A stretch of DNA of 64,000 nt from Leishmania martiniquensis (Eukaryota; Euglenozoa; Kinetoplastea; Trypanosomatida; Trypanosomatidae). The translations under genes and the position numbers were made by a program. Shown here one piece after another: positions 1-9,332 of this stretch (its first letter is position 1; every line of letters begins with the position of its first letter). The stretch covers positions 437,001-501,000 of the forward strand of contig NC_090154.1 of assembly GCF_017916325.1 (NCBI RefSeq), written 5' to 3'. Under the pieces are notes generated by a model, which worked only from the letters and a program-made list of their open reading frames with translations, was not told the origin of the DNA and made no database searches.

Positions 1-3000
1 CAGCAGCGCCTCTCACCTGAGGTGGCAGAGTGCCCCTTCCCGTCCTCCCGGCTCTCTCCCACGGCGCGGCGAACCATCGGAGCCGGTCGTCTCTCATTCC
101 CCACGTCTGCTCAGGCACAGCGGTACGGCAGCGGTGGGGGTGGCGGCCTCTTCATCGACGAGTACGATGACGCAGCCGTCACTACCGGCTCGGCGCCACA
201 CCTCGGTAACGGCGGCGGCCGGGCAGCAAGTCGTGTGCGGCCCCGTGGTCTCTCTGCGATGGATACTGCGTGGTGGCAACCCGTTCATGAGCTGTCCTCG
301 GCGCCGAACCTCCGCCATGGCATCACAGCGCCGGTAGCACGTCTGTCGCGCTCGAGCACGAGCGCATTGCGCTTCTCGGGCACCGAGCAGCCGTACAACC
401 TTCCTCTAGGTGCCGCCTCGAGCCCTAACGGTCATCGTGGGGAACTTTATGGCGATGAGCGCGGATATCACCGAACCTGCGGCACCATCGCAGGTGATCC
501 CTCTCTTCAGCAACGCGGTCGGCGCTCGTACGACAACTGTGTAGCCTCGGCCCCTGGCGCTCTCTTGGGAGGCGCGAGGCACGATAGCAATAGGGGCGCG
601 GACGATGTCTTTGTGGAGGAGCTTTCGCTTTCGCCGGTGAGGCTGCACCGCACGCAGCAGCGGACGCCGTTCGCGGTGCGTCGCGCCCGTCGAGCGGCGT
701 CCGCAACTGCGTGCCACCGTCAGCGACTGTCGTCCCGTTGCCGCCCTCCTCTTGCGCCGCGCACTGCCGGTGGGGATCTCGTTCGTGACTCTCGCGCTGG
801 CGGCGCAGACGTGAAGGAGCTGTACAAGTCCCGCCCCAGCTACGGTGCCGCTACCCCAATGCCCTCCGCGGCACGGCGCGATGGCCTGTCCGTTCGTGAG
901 CGCGTTCAGTTACGTCGATGGGAATTAGAGCGGGGGCAGCGACTGACCGACTATCAGGCCTACCTGCAGGAGAACTACCTCTGCGGACCCATGCCGAAGC
1001 GCTACTGCTTCGAGCGCCAGGCGAGTGATACCGTCGCCGACCCGAGTCCATCCGCCTCGGGTAGTGGTATAATACAAGAAAGTGGCGTGAGTGGAAGCGG
1101 CCAGCAGCGGTTCGCCACTGTTGGCGGCACAGAATGGTCACCGAGGACAACGGCAGTGCCTCCGGCGGGGCGCGCGACAGCAGCGGTGTCGCAGGCAGGC
1201 AGAAAGGCGCGAGACTTCAGCATTGGCATGTGTGCCTCCGCACCTGCGTCAGCGGCCGCGACGGCAACACCCGACGGGGAGCCACTGCTCCGGAGGCCGC
1301 CAGCCGCGTTAGGGGTCCGCGCGTCCTCAGTCGATGCAGCGCGAGCCTGCCAAGCCGAGGCGCGCCTTCGTCAGCAGGCAGAGCAGCGGGCAAGCATGGA
1401 AGCTCGGCAGCAGATGGAGGAGCTCGTCGATGGTGCTGATGCTGCACAGCTCTCGACCGGGGTCAACGTGAGTTTCACGCTGCGAGACGTGGCCACCGTC
1501 TTCCTTCGACTGCCAACCACCTCCCTGCGCATGCCGCGCACGCCGGGATCGGAGCCGCCGCACGTCAGCGGCGGTTCTGGGCTCGAAGTGCTGGACATCT
1601 GCGACGCCACATGTCGCAGTGAGGGAATATCCTGCTTCCTCTCCCGCAAGCCCGCGCGGCTGCGGGGCGGTCGGGCGAGCTATCTGGAACGCATCAACCT
1701 CTACCAAGAGCCCTTCTTCCTGCGCGATCAGGCGTTTGTGCTGCTTTTGCCCGTTCCCCATGCACCAGCACTGAAAGTGTGCGTTGCGGTTCACAACATC
1801 AACGATCTGCTGGCGCTCGTGTGCCAGACGCCAGTGGCGTCCATTTTTCCGACAGCGGAGGAGGCGCGGATGAGGCGGCGCGAGTACGCATTCGTAGACG
1901 TAAGCAGCTGCGTAGACGAACGGCGGGAACCGGCAGCGAGATCCGTCGGGGAGCGGCGGTGCCTCTTTGGGCTGTTCACGACTGGACGACCTTTCCTCGC
2001 CACTGGCGCACGTGCACGACTCGAAGCCCAGCAGCCACTGCCGTCATCAGAAGACGATGACGTCGCCCGCCGAGAAACGTCCCGTCGGCTGCATCTTGAG
2101 CACCAGGGGGAGGGGCTGCGCCTCACATGGCACCATCGAGCCCGGCTGTGGTATGCGCTTCTGCGGGCCGGGCTGAACTGCCTCGAACTTCCCGCGCGCA
2201 CCTCGCCACTCTTAACGGACCCGGTCGCATGCAAGGCGCGGTGCGCGCTGCTGTGTGACCGAATCGCCGCCTACGCTGTGGCACGTCATCGGCTGGAAAC
2301 GCTCAAGGCTATTCAGCAGTCGCACCGCGAGGCGCCCGCCGCGGAAGTGTCGAAAGAGCGGCTGTGGACGCTCAGCGACGGCACTCAGCTCGATGGGACG
2401 GGCGACAGCAGCGGTGGGCGTCTGGCGGCGAGCCGTCTACTGTGCCCATCTCTGCTCACGCCAGAGTGGAAGTGGGGTGAAGATGCCAGCGACGATGGGG
2501 TCTGTGACAAGGTGCACCAGAGCCATCGTCCGGCAATGCGCAGCAGCGCTCGCGGTTTCACGCTCAGGGAAGGCCTTTTCGGTGGCTTCAGTGGCGCCAA
2601 CGAGGCGTTTCAAGACCCGCAAGTGATGCGGAACGAAGTCGCGCCCACCGTGGGCTGGCCGTCGACCGCGTGGGGTACGCCGCCCCTCGCCGCGTCGGCC
2701 TCCACATATGGCTTCGCCACTGGGCACCACGCGGCAGGCAGGCAGACGAGAGATCGCGGCGACAGTCAGCTGCAGCGAGCAGGAACGCCGATGCCAACGG
2801 GGCCCTGCACCATCAGGAACGCTGCACGCAATCATGCCTCTCTTCGAGAGCTCAACTCCTCGCTGCGCGATGGGCGGACGGTGCCGCCCCCGTTGCGCAC
2901 GACGCGCTCGATGCAGCTACGCCTCGCCGCCAATCAGCGTGTAGCAGCCGGCGACGCACCTGTGTCTTCCCTGCGCCACGCTACGCACGCATCGGTGATC

Positions 3001-5571
3001 GAAGAGCGACGCTTGGCATTCGACGATGGCGAGCGGCGCAGCGACACGTTCGGTCTGCGCTCGCGCTGTAGCTTCAAGACCCCTCCTCGCCCGTCCCTTA
3101 GTCGAGGGTCCGCGCCACTGCAGCAGCCGTGTCCTCGAGGGGGCAGCGGCTGCGGTGATCAAACTGCGTTCACATGCCCCACCAACGCTCGGGATGGGGA
3201 CATCGGTTCCTCGTGGAGCTCAGCGCACACGCGCGTGGCGAAAGGTGCCGCTCATAGCACGACCATGGCAGTGGATCGACGGAGTGGCGCGTCCTCTGCG
3301 GCGCACGGGTCTTCTGTTCGCGCTTCGTGCACTATCGCGTCCAGCGCCAGCGGCGCCCCGCTTTCGCTGACATCAAGCACAGAGGTTGAAGCGACCGCGA
3401 AGAGCGCCGCACAGCGTACCATCCCCGCCTCCAGCCTTGCACTCGGTGCGTCCGCAGTAGCTACACACTTGAGCCTTCTGCCCGAAAATCGTGAGGTCGA
3501 CTTGGTGAGTGCACTTGCCCTTCTTGCCGAGCAGCGCGCCGCGAGCGTGGTGCCGCCGCTGACAACCGTACTGTCGTTTGTGCCACTTGCATTGCAGCCC
3601 TTTCGTGGAGCAGGGGCTGGCATAGTGGAGGACGATAGCGCCCCAATGGTCAGCTCTCCTGGCGCCGGCTCAGCATCACCCCTTTACGCTGGCTTCGTTC
3701 CGAATCCCCTAGAGGTGCAGCAACGCCTTCCTCAACCGTTCGACCTCTCCATCGCGCAGGTGCAGCAGCTACTGCAGTGGCAGTGGGAGCACCATCAGCA
3801 CAGTTACACGCTGATACCGGTGCCTCTCCGTACCAGCGCAGCCGCCGGTCCCGCGGAGGTGGACTTCTCCCTCAAGCGCTGGTCGTCCCCGCACTGCGTG
3901 GAATCCGCGAGCCGTGGCGGACTGAGCAAGCCGGCACTTTCCGCGGCGCCGTCCTACGCGGTCTCGCCGCTCGCGCGCGAGCTGCTGCTACACCTCCTGC
4001 GGTGGTCGTGGCTTCTGCCGGTCGACTACGAAGCGAGTCAGCGCAGCGGACGTCACCGGCTGGCCACTACTGCGACCATCAGCAGCGGCCTCTATTCCTT
4101 TATGCGCAGCCTCCTTGTACCGTCGTCGATTCATCGTCCTCAATGGCGCACGCTGGTGCTCATCGCGCTCCTCATCGCCGCGACGGAGAACTCGGCCTGG
4201 TGCCTCCGTGCACTTCTTTTTACTGGCACCGGCTACTGTGCTTTCAACTGCGCGACAGTCGGCTTGCTAACGCGGCTCCCTTCGCACCGTGGTGCCTGCG
4301 GCTACCGCGGTCGTGGCGGATGGCGTCCATGGCGGTGGTGGAGGGGCACGGCTGATGTACGGCGCAGAGGAGGGGACTGCCGCTCTGTCTGTCGCCTCGC
4401 GCATCCCCCGTCATCCGCACTAGAGAGCGAGGCCCCACCCCTCGACGACCGTGTGAGCCTTCTCTACTGCATCGGTGAGTCCACAACACAGGACATGCTG
4501 GAGCAGCGACGGGCGCACGTTGCGGCGCATGCGGTCCTCGTGCGTGTGCTGCCCCTGCAGAGCGCGGCGGCCTCGCTCCTGAGTCGATTGCAGCTCTTCT
4601 CTTCCGGCTACTCCACGGCGCTGTCGCTGTGGGTGGCGCTGCTGCTCCTCGCGCACGCCCTGCTGTATGTAGTGTACCTGGAAGCAGTGCGTGCGGTGCA
4701 GCGAGGCTCTTTTGGTACCATGTTTGCCTCGGCGGTGGGGCCGCAACGGAGGGCGGCCTGGCCAGCGGAGTGCGACGGTGGCACCAGTGATGAGACGCTA
4801 TCGGCGCTCCGGCAACGGATGCTGCTGCTGGCGCGCGCTACTTGGACGGGTCTCGATGCCACAGCTGCAGTGCCCCTTCGCTCCTCTCAATCGGCCGCCT
4901 CTGCGTCGACGGCGGCCACAGCAACGCGACTGGGGCTGCTGCCGAGCCTCTCGCAGGCTGTCTGGCGCAGGATGTTCGGACCTGTTCAACATGTACTCGC
5001 TCAGAGGCGGCGGCCCGTCGTGCACAGCGGCGAAGAAGCCGCCGCGGTCAGAGTGGCAGGCGCAGCGGAGGCCGAGCCCCCATGTGACAGCGATGCGGCA
5101 GTCGCGGTAGCGGATGGAGGCACCTTCAGCGCGGTGTCGGGGGCGGCTCTCGGTCACCACGACACTTCCTCCTTCTACCAGAACGGTAAGTACTACGCCT
5201 ACGGCGCAGAGCTGCCGGCGGGGGCGGAGCAGGCGCCGAGCGAGTGCCTCCGCCGTGGTGCACAACGCGGTGCCCGTGGAGGTAATGATGGGAACGGTGG
5301 TCATTGGCCGGGCGTGCTGCACAACCAAACCGCTCGCGCGATGAGCTCCGGCTTGGAATTTGTCGCTCTCGAGCGCAGCGGTCTGTATGTGTGCCCCGAC
5401 AGCCGGGCCGCCTTCTCAACAGCAGACCCCAGTGTGCTGTGGTTCCTCGTCGCCGTCTACGTGGTCACAGTTTGCCTGTCTCGGTCGCCATACCGGTGGC
5501 TGTGGCGGCGCGTGTGGAGTGTATTGACGCACGACGACGCTCTGGCGAGGCGACCTCTCCTCACTGTGTGA
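1..5571 (+). CDS. Hypothetical multi-pass membrane protein, 5' end missing
   Basis: The frame is open from the first base to a TGA at 5569-5571, so at least 1856 residues are present and the true start lies upstream. A GTG at 22 is in frame but is not a credible start. The first ~1300 residues are Arg/Ser/Ala-rich and largely low complexity, with a more ordered patch at about nt 1430-2330 (residues ~480-775) rich in aromatic and hydrophobic positions. The C-terminal third has hydrophobic segments at about nt 4138-4180, 4198-4270, 4609-4680 and 5437-5487, which suggests a multi-pass membrane domain with a short basic cytosolic tail. Between the second and third segments lies an unusually Gly/Arg/Trp-rich stretch (nt 4280-4420, see findings). 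I do not recognise the family. A large membrane protein with a cytosolic N-terminal region is an inference from hydrophobicity only. Confidence 0.8.
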   Translation, partial: QQRLSPEVAECPFPSSRLSPTARRTIGAGRLSFPTSAQAQRYGSGGGGGLFIDEYDDAAVTTGSAPHLGNGGGRAASRVRPRGLSAMDTAWWQPVHELSSAPNLRHGITAPVARLSRSSTSALRFSGTEQPYNLPLGAASSPNGHRGELYGDERGYHRTCGTIAGDPSLQQRGRRSYDNCVASAPGALLGGARHDSNRGADDVFVEELSLSPVRLHRTQQRTPFAVRRARRAASATACHRQRLSSRCRPPLAPRTAGGDLVRDSRAGGADVKELYKSRPSYGAATPMPSAARRDGLSVRERVQLRRWELERGQRLTDYQAYLQENYLCGPMPKRYCFERQASDTVADPSPSASGSGIIQESGVSGSGQQRFATVGGTEWSPRTTAVPPAGRATAAVSQAGRKARDFSIGMCASAPASAAATATPDGEPLLRRPPAALGVRASSVDAARACQAEARLRQQAEQRASMEARQQMEELVDGADAAQLSTGVNVSFTLRDVATVFLRLPTTSLRMPRTPGSEPPHVSGGSGLEVLDICDATCRSEGISCFLSRKPARLRGGRASYLERINLYQEPFFLRDQAFVLLLPVPHAPALKVCVAVHNINDLLALVCQTPVASIFPTAEEARMRRREYAFVDVSSCVDERREPAARSVGERRCLFGLFTTGRPFLATGARARLEAQQPLPSSEDDDVARRETSRRLHLEHQGEGLRLTWHHRARLWYALLRAGLNCLELPARTSPLLTDPVACKARCALLCDRIAAYAVARHRLETLKAIQQSHREAPAAEVSKERLWTLSDGTQLDGTGDSSGGRLAASRLLCPSLLTPEWKWGEDASDDGVCDKVHQSHRPAMRSSARGFTLREGLFGGFSGANEAFQDPQVMRNEVAPTVGWPSTAWGTPPLAASASTYGFATGHHAAGRQTRDRGDSQLQRAGTPMPTGPCTIRNAARNHASLRELNSSLRDGRTVPPPLRTTRSMQLRLAANQRVAAGDAPVSSLRHATHASVIEERRLAFDDGERRSDTFGLRSRCSFKTPPRPSLSRGSAPLQQPCPRGGSGCGDQTAFTCPTNARDGDIGSSWSSAHTRVAKGAAHSTTMAVDRRSGASSAAHGSSVRASCTIASSASGAPLSLTSSTEVEATAKSAAQRTIPASSLALGASAVATHLSLLPENREVDLVSALALLAEQRAASVVPPLTTVLSFVPLALQPFRGAGAGIVEDDSAPMVSSPGAGSASPLYAGFVPNPLEVQQRLPQPFDLSIAQVQQLLQWQWEHHQHSYTLIPVPLRTSAAAGPAEVDFSLKRWSSPHCVESASRGGLSKPALSAAPSYAVSPLARELLLHLLRWSWLLPVDYEASQRSGRHRLATTATISSGLYSFMRSLLVPSSIHRPQWRTLVLIALLIAATENSAWCLRALLFTGTGYCAFNCATVGLLTRLPSHRGACGYRGRGGWRPWRWWRGTADVRRRGGDCRSVCRLAHPPSSALESEAPPLDDRVSLLYCIGESTTQDMLEQRRAHVAAHAVLVRVLPLQSAAASLLSRLQLFSSGYSTALSLWVALLLLAHALLYVVYLEAVRAVQRGSFGTMFASAVGPQRRAAWPAECDGGTSDETLSALRQRMLLLARATWTGLDATAAVPLRSSQSAASASTAATATRLGLLPSLSQAVWRRMFGPVQHVLAQRRRPVVHSGEEAAAVRVAGAAEAEPPCDSDAAVAVADGGTFSAVSGAALGHHDTSSFYQNGKYYAYGAELPAGAEQAPSECLRRGAQRGARGGNDGNGGHWPGVLHNQTARAMSSGLEFVALERSGLYVCPDSRAAFSTADPSVLWFLVAVYVVTVCLSRSPYRWLWRRVWSVLTHDDALARRPLLTV

Positions 5572-6132
5572 AGGGCGAGCGCTATCATCCGGCCATTCGC
5601 TTCGGCTTCTGTAGCGGTGTCTGTCGGCGTCTGTGTTGTTCATCCTTCCGCGCCCTGGCAGACGACCGCGCTGGTGTGGCAGCAGTGGTCATCTCGGCTG
5701 TGCAATATGGCTGCGCCGTTTGCGGTGGGAAGGAGAGATGGAGATGCCCCCTCTCTGTCGCTTCCCCCGGGCATATCCTGTGTCCCCTCTCCTTCTGTTC
5801 TACTTGCCGTGCTCGCGTTCACAGATGAGACAGACTAAACGTACGTGTGTATGTGCGTGTGCGCGCCTATGCACGTCGCCCTCATCTGCTCCTTCTTTCT
5901 TGTTAATCGGCTGCGCTTTCTTTGTGCCTTTGCAGGGATCTTCTTCTCTGCGCTCGAGCGCGACGAGCTCATCTTCGCTGCTCGCCGCGTGGCGTCAATG
6001 CGCTCGGCCATAATCTCCCTCATGCGCGCGCGCTCTCCTCCGCACCCGCTAGCTGCGCGCCTGCACCTTACCAGCTTCTTTCTCGCCTCCTCTCCTCTTA
6101 CACGCTATCGCACACATCCCGAGCAGGTGGTA
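5572..6132 (+). other. Intergenic/UTR region
   Basis: This 561-base stretch should contain the 3' UTR of the upstream membrane protein gene and the 5' UTR of the small gene at 6133. Short pyrimidine-rich patches occur around 5750-5815 and 5880-5935. Two possible spliced-leader acceptors are listed separately. No convincing additional gene was found. Confidence 0.6.
5888..5935 (+). promoter_or_regulatory. Candidate spliced-leader acceptor (polypyrimidine tract + AG)
   Basis: A T/C-rich tract ends in TTTGCAG with the AG at 5934-5935, a good trans-splice acceptor shape. If it is used, the first in-frame ATG is at 5998 rather than 6133. A second tract at about 6072-6110 is followed by AG at 6125-6126, only 6 bases before the ATG at 6133. 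The sequence does not decide between them. Confidence 0.4.
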
Positions 6133-6411
6133 ATGCACCAGCGAATGGACACGCCAGTCGGCGGCGCCTTTGACACCCACGAGAGGCTCCGTCAGGCAAA
6201 TTCGGCGAAGCTGAAGGCTCTCCTGCAGCGCACCGCGGCGGCTGAGCGTGCGGCACGGCGTGGAAAGAAATCTGCTCTTCTTACAGGGGACTATCTCGAC
6301 TTTGAGTGCAGAGATGTTGGCGGCAAGTGGATGAACGTGGGGTGGGGAGCGATGTTGGGGGCGGCGCTCCTCCTCTTTTATGTCATGTGGTTCACCGATT
6401 GGGTACGGTGA
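6133..6411 (+). CDS. Small C-terminally anchored membrane protein, conserved-looking hypothetical
   Basis: A 92-residue product with a basic, helical N-terminal half (Lys/Arg/Ala-rich around residues 20-45), an acidic/aromatic linker (YLDFEC near residue 55) and one C-terminal hydrophobic segment (about residues 68-87) ending a few residues before the stop. This arrangement fits a tail-anchored or single-pass protein of an intracellular membrane; mitochondrial is possible but not shown. The frame is open further upstream and contains ATGs at 5998 and 6145. I chose 6133 because the protein looks orderly from there, while the sequence between 5998 and 6132 translates to Leu/Ser/Pro-rich text typical of a pyrimidine tract. 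Compact frames like this are easily missed by annotation. Family not recognised. Confidence 0.6.
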   Translation: MHQRMDTPVGGAFDTHERLRQANSAKLKALLQRTAAAERAARRGKKSALLTGDYLDFECRDVGGKWMNVGWGAMLGAALLLFYVMWFTDWVR

Positions 6412-6425
6412 AGTCGCTCTGTGTC

Positions 6426-6445
6426 TGTGTGTGTGTGTGTGTGTG
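6426..6445. repeat. TG dinucleotide microsatellite
   Basis: About ten TG units directly follow the stop of the small membrane protein gene. Such repeats are common in Leishmania untranslated regions. Confidence 0.85.
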
Positions 6446-7084
6446 ATGAGGGAAAAGGTAAAAAAAAGGCCTGTGAGTCTTTCCATCTCCGCGCGCATCA
6501 AGGCGGAGGGCGCGCTGCGGTGTGTCTGTTTCTGAAGATCATTTGGCACACACACACACACGCTTACTCCCCCCTCCTCTGGAGCTGTTCACAGCAACGG
6601 ATGAAAGACAGCGTGGGCTGTGAGCTTGCCCGCCGTCCCCTCGTAGTCACCGTGAGCATGCACAGGCGCGCACGTCTCCGCGTGAGGGAGGAGGAGGAGG
6701 GGAACGTTGGCTCTCGCTGTCACTCGATCTGACTGCCGGTTAACTTTTTGATTCATCTCCATTTCGTTTTCTGTTGCGCGCTGCTTCTTCGCACAGATAG
6801 GTCAAAGAAGCCCTCTCCTCGCCCTAGCCATGGCGCGCCCATTGCGCGCGCAGATGAGCAGGGTGCCCAGACTGCAGCACGCCTTCTTCGCTATGGGCGC
6901 AGCACTCCTCGAGTCCCCGGCGGGCAGGTATATCCCATACGAAGCGCGCAACTGTCCGCCCTCTAGCGGCTGAAGCGCGGGGCACCGAAGGCATTCGAAG
7001 AGCGGAGCGGAGCGCCCCGCCCCCACCCCTCCCAAACACAAAAAAGAAAAGCTGTGCAGATGCGCCGGAAAGAGGATCCACCCT

Positions 7085-8600
7085 CGCCTTTTAGGCGGGG
7101 ACCTCCCGCCAACGAAGCACCCATGGCCTACACGCTGCGGAGGCTATTAAAGCAGTCACGACTCGACCTCGCCAAGCGGGATGGCACGTGCGCTCGCACA
7201 AGTGCGGGGCCCGTCGAATAGTCTTCTCTGCTCCCGTGTGTACGTGGCACCGATGGAGCCAAAGCTCCTCTCTAGTGTGGACGCACCGTGGGGTGATGGC
7301 AGCGCAAACTGCAGGGCGGCGCTTCAAAGCACCCTCACGCCATAGCCGCCGCACTGGTTGGCAGTGTGCCTCAGTACGCCGGCAGCGGAAGACCTGCATG
7401 ATGGGGACGATCTACTAGTGTGCCCCTCGACTCGATGATGCACCCACGCACCTCGCCTGCCTGCATACCTCCACATGCGTGAGAGGAGATCGTTACCCCC
7501 TCCCCTCCTCCTCGCGTACCTCGGAGCGGGAGGTGCACTCAGCGGGTCGCGCCACTGCTGCCACGGCACTTCGGCAGATCTCCCCCACGGGTGGGCAGAT
7601 GGCGCGGTGCGGGCAGACTTCAAGCCCGGAGTGGGCGCAGTGCTTCGTGATGGCCACACATCGATCGTGATAGCAACAAAAGGCTGCCGACCCCTTGCTT
7701 GGGACTGCAGCGATGAGTGTGAAGCAGGGGAGCTGGGGGCATGACCTGCTGCAAGTGCTATTGGCGCAGGCAAGGCGCAGAAACGCGAGCTTGGGCGCTG
7801 CTACCGGCTCGCGCCCTCTCCTCATGGGGTTCAGCACGGGCCCTCCAATGGCGATAGGCGACAAACGGCGGCCTATTTGGGGCACCACTTCTGCCGCTGA
7901 CGGCCCGCCACATAAGCGCCTCCTCCCTCCACCATGTCTGTCGTCGCTGTGCCGGGGAGCCTCAGGAAAGGCTCCGCACGCCCGCAGGTCAGCAGGCTCG
8001 GAAGCGGCGACTCCACGGGCACATGTCACCGGTCTGCTCACCATTCCCGGACGCTGTGCTGGCAAGACCGCAGCGGCGGCCATCCTCGTCCGACATGCAC
8101 ACGTGAACGTCCCCGTGGTTTAAACGGCAGCGGTGTATGACTGGCAGCGACAGCATGCAGCGCAGCTGATGCCCTGCGGCCTCCTAATGCGCGACGGCTG
8201 TCATACCCCACCCTCGCCAGAGCCTCCGTGGCCCTCTGTCTTGGGTGGGAGGGCATCCGACCTCGCGTCGTGCTCGGCATGCTGAGCGATACTCGAAGAT
8301 CGCGCGGCGCTCAAGGCACACCGCATTTCACGCGTCAGGATCCCTCACGCAGTGGTGTCAACATGGGTGCCTCAGTCGCGCTGCACGGGCCCCTTCAGTC
8401 GACTCTCTACCGCCTCCTCCCCATCAGAACGGCATGCCATGGATTCGCTGCGCGTAGGTGTGTGCCTCTGCCAGGGGCGCCCTCTGCTCGGCGCACCCAC
8501 TACTGTGAAGCGCGTGCGGGCGTGAGGGGATGGCGGGGCGCGGACTCCTGGCACCGACACGCCTGTCGCGACGCATGCGTGTAAGCGGCGCAGGCATTTT
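7085..8600. mobile_element. Candidate degenerate SIDER/DIRE-type retroposon sequence in a 3' UTR
   Basis: This block lacks the C/T-rich strand bias and microsatellites that mark all other intergenic DNA in the window. It is GC-rich, non-repetitive and carries only short broken frames on both strands. In Leishmania, 3' UTRs often contain degenerate non-LTR retroposon remnants (SIDER1/SIDER2, about 0.5-0.8 kb, related to ingi/L1Tc elements), and more than one copy could fit here. I could not confirm a signature sequence or target-site duplication by eye, so this is an inference from composition and position. It could instead be a decayed gene or a long structured UTR. Confidence 0.3.
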
Positions 8601-8641
8601 TCAGGCGGCATCGCCGGCAACGGAAGCCACAGTCATCGAGT

Positions 8642-8890
8642 CTGCCCTCCGCAGACAAGAAGCGCGCCCTGCGCCAGGCCGCCAAGGCTGCGCGAATGCG
8701 GGCACTGGGCACAGGCACTGCCAGCCACGGCATGGCATGCGCACAGGACGCGGGGTGTAAGAGGGCCCTGACCTGGAGCTGGCCGACTTCCTCCTGGAGG
8801 CGGCACGCGCGGATGCCGGTATGCAGCCCACACGAGTCCGTCTGGAAGCCGCGGTGGCGCACACAGGGCTGGATGCGCTGTGGCCTGTAT
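8642..8890 (+). pseudogene. Decayed coding-like patch in two frames
   Basis: Two adjacent stretches read like Leishmania protein but in different frames. From 8642 to about 8715 the frame gives a basic helical string containing ADKKRALRQAAKAARMRALG with mostly G or C at the third codon position. From 8761 to about 8890 another frame gives an acidic/hydrophobic string containing LELADFLLEAARADAG, starting just after an in-frame TAA at 8758. The frame change and the stop suggest a remnant of a gene or retroposon rather than a live gene. No homology is recognised. Confidence 0.3.
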
Positions 8891-9212
8891 GCGCCTGCAC
8901 GCGTACATATGTATATGTGTCTCGGTTCGTGTGTGGCCCAACACACATTCGCTGATGCGTTTGTCTCGAAAGAGTCGACCCCGTTATGGACGGCTGCTGC
9001 GCAGAGCGCGCGGCATCGCCGCGCTCCCCTCTGTGTCGCACTTTCTGTTGTCGGCGTGGGGCAGAGGAGAATGTCCTACCGCCCACCTCTCCTCGAGCAC
9101 CGACGTCATGGCCCACACACATGCACACCTATCTGCGTCGGCCCCCACTCGTCAGCATGTGCGGCGTGCCCCCTGCCTCGAGCCCAGCGCGGAAGTGTGC
9201 GCGCGCGGCTGC

Positions 9213-9260
9213 GTATTTCTACTCCTCAACGTTCTGCCTCTTTCACCTCGTCCGCGAAAG
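9213..9260 (+). promoter_or_regulatory. Predicted spliced-leader acceptor for the coiled-coil gene at 9333
   Basis: A pyrimidine-rich tract at 9213-9253 is followed by the first AG at 9259-9260. This gives a 5' UTR of about 72 bases before the ATG at 9333 and argues against the in-frame ATGs upstream of 9260. Confidence 0.5.
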
Positions 9261-9332
9261 CGGCTCTATACAACCGCTGTACACACTCGCGCATCGGCTG
9301 TCAGACGTGTAAGGCCCGCATCACCTCTCGCG

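Larger units (their letters stand above)
6412..9332 (+). other. Long intergenic region (2.9 kb)
   Basis: No intact gene was found here. The first ~650 bases are ordinary trypanosomatid UTR with TG and CA repeats. From about 7085 to 8600 the base composition changes to balanced, GC-rich sequence without pyrimidine skew, treated separately as a possible degenerate retroposon. A decayed coding-like patch follows at 8642-8890. From about 8900 onward pyrimidine-rich sequence returns, leading to the acceptor of the next gene. The reading frame of the next gene is open back to 8880, but I regard that as chance. Confidence 0.6.

Noticed and set aside
8880..9332. Upstream in-frame extension of the coiled-coil gene (ATGs at 8889, near 8955 and near 9108)
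   Set aside because: The predicted spliced-leader acceptor at 9260 lies downstream of these ATGs and the extension has UTR-like composition.
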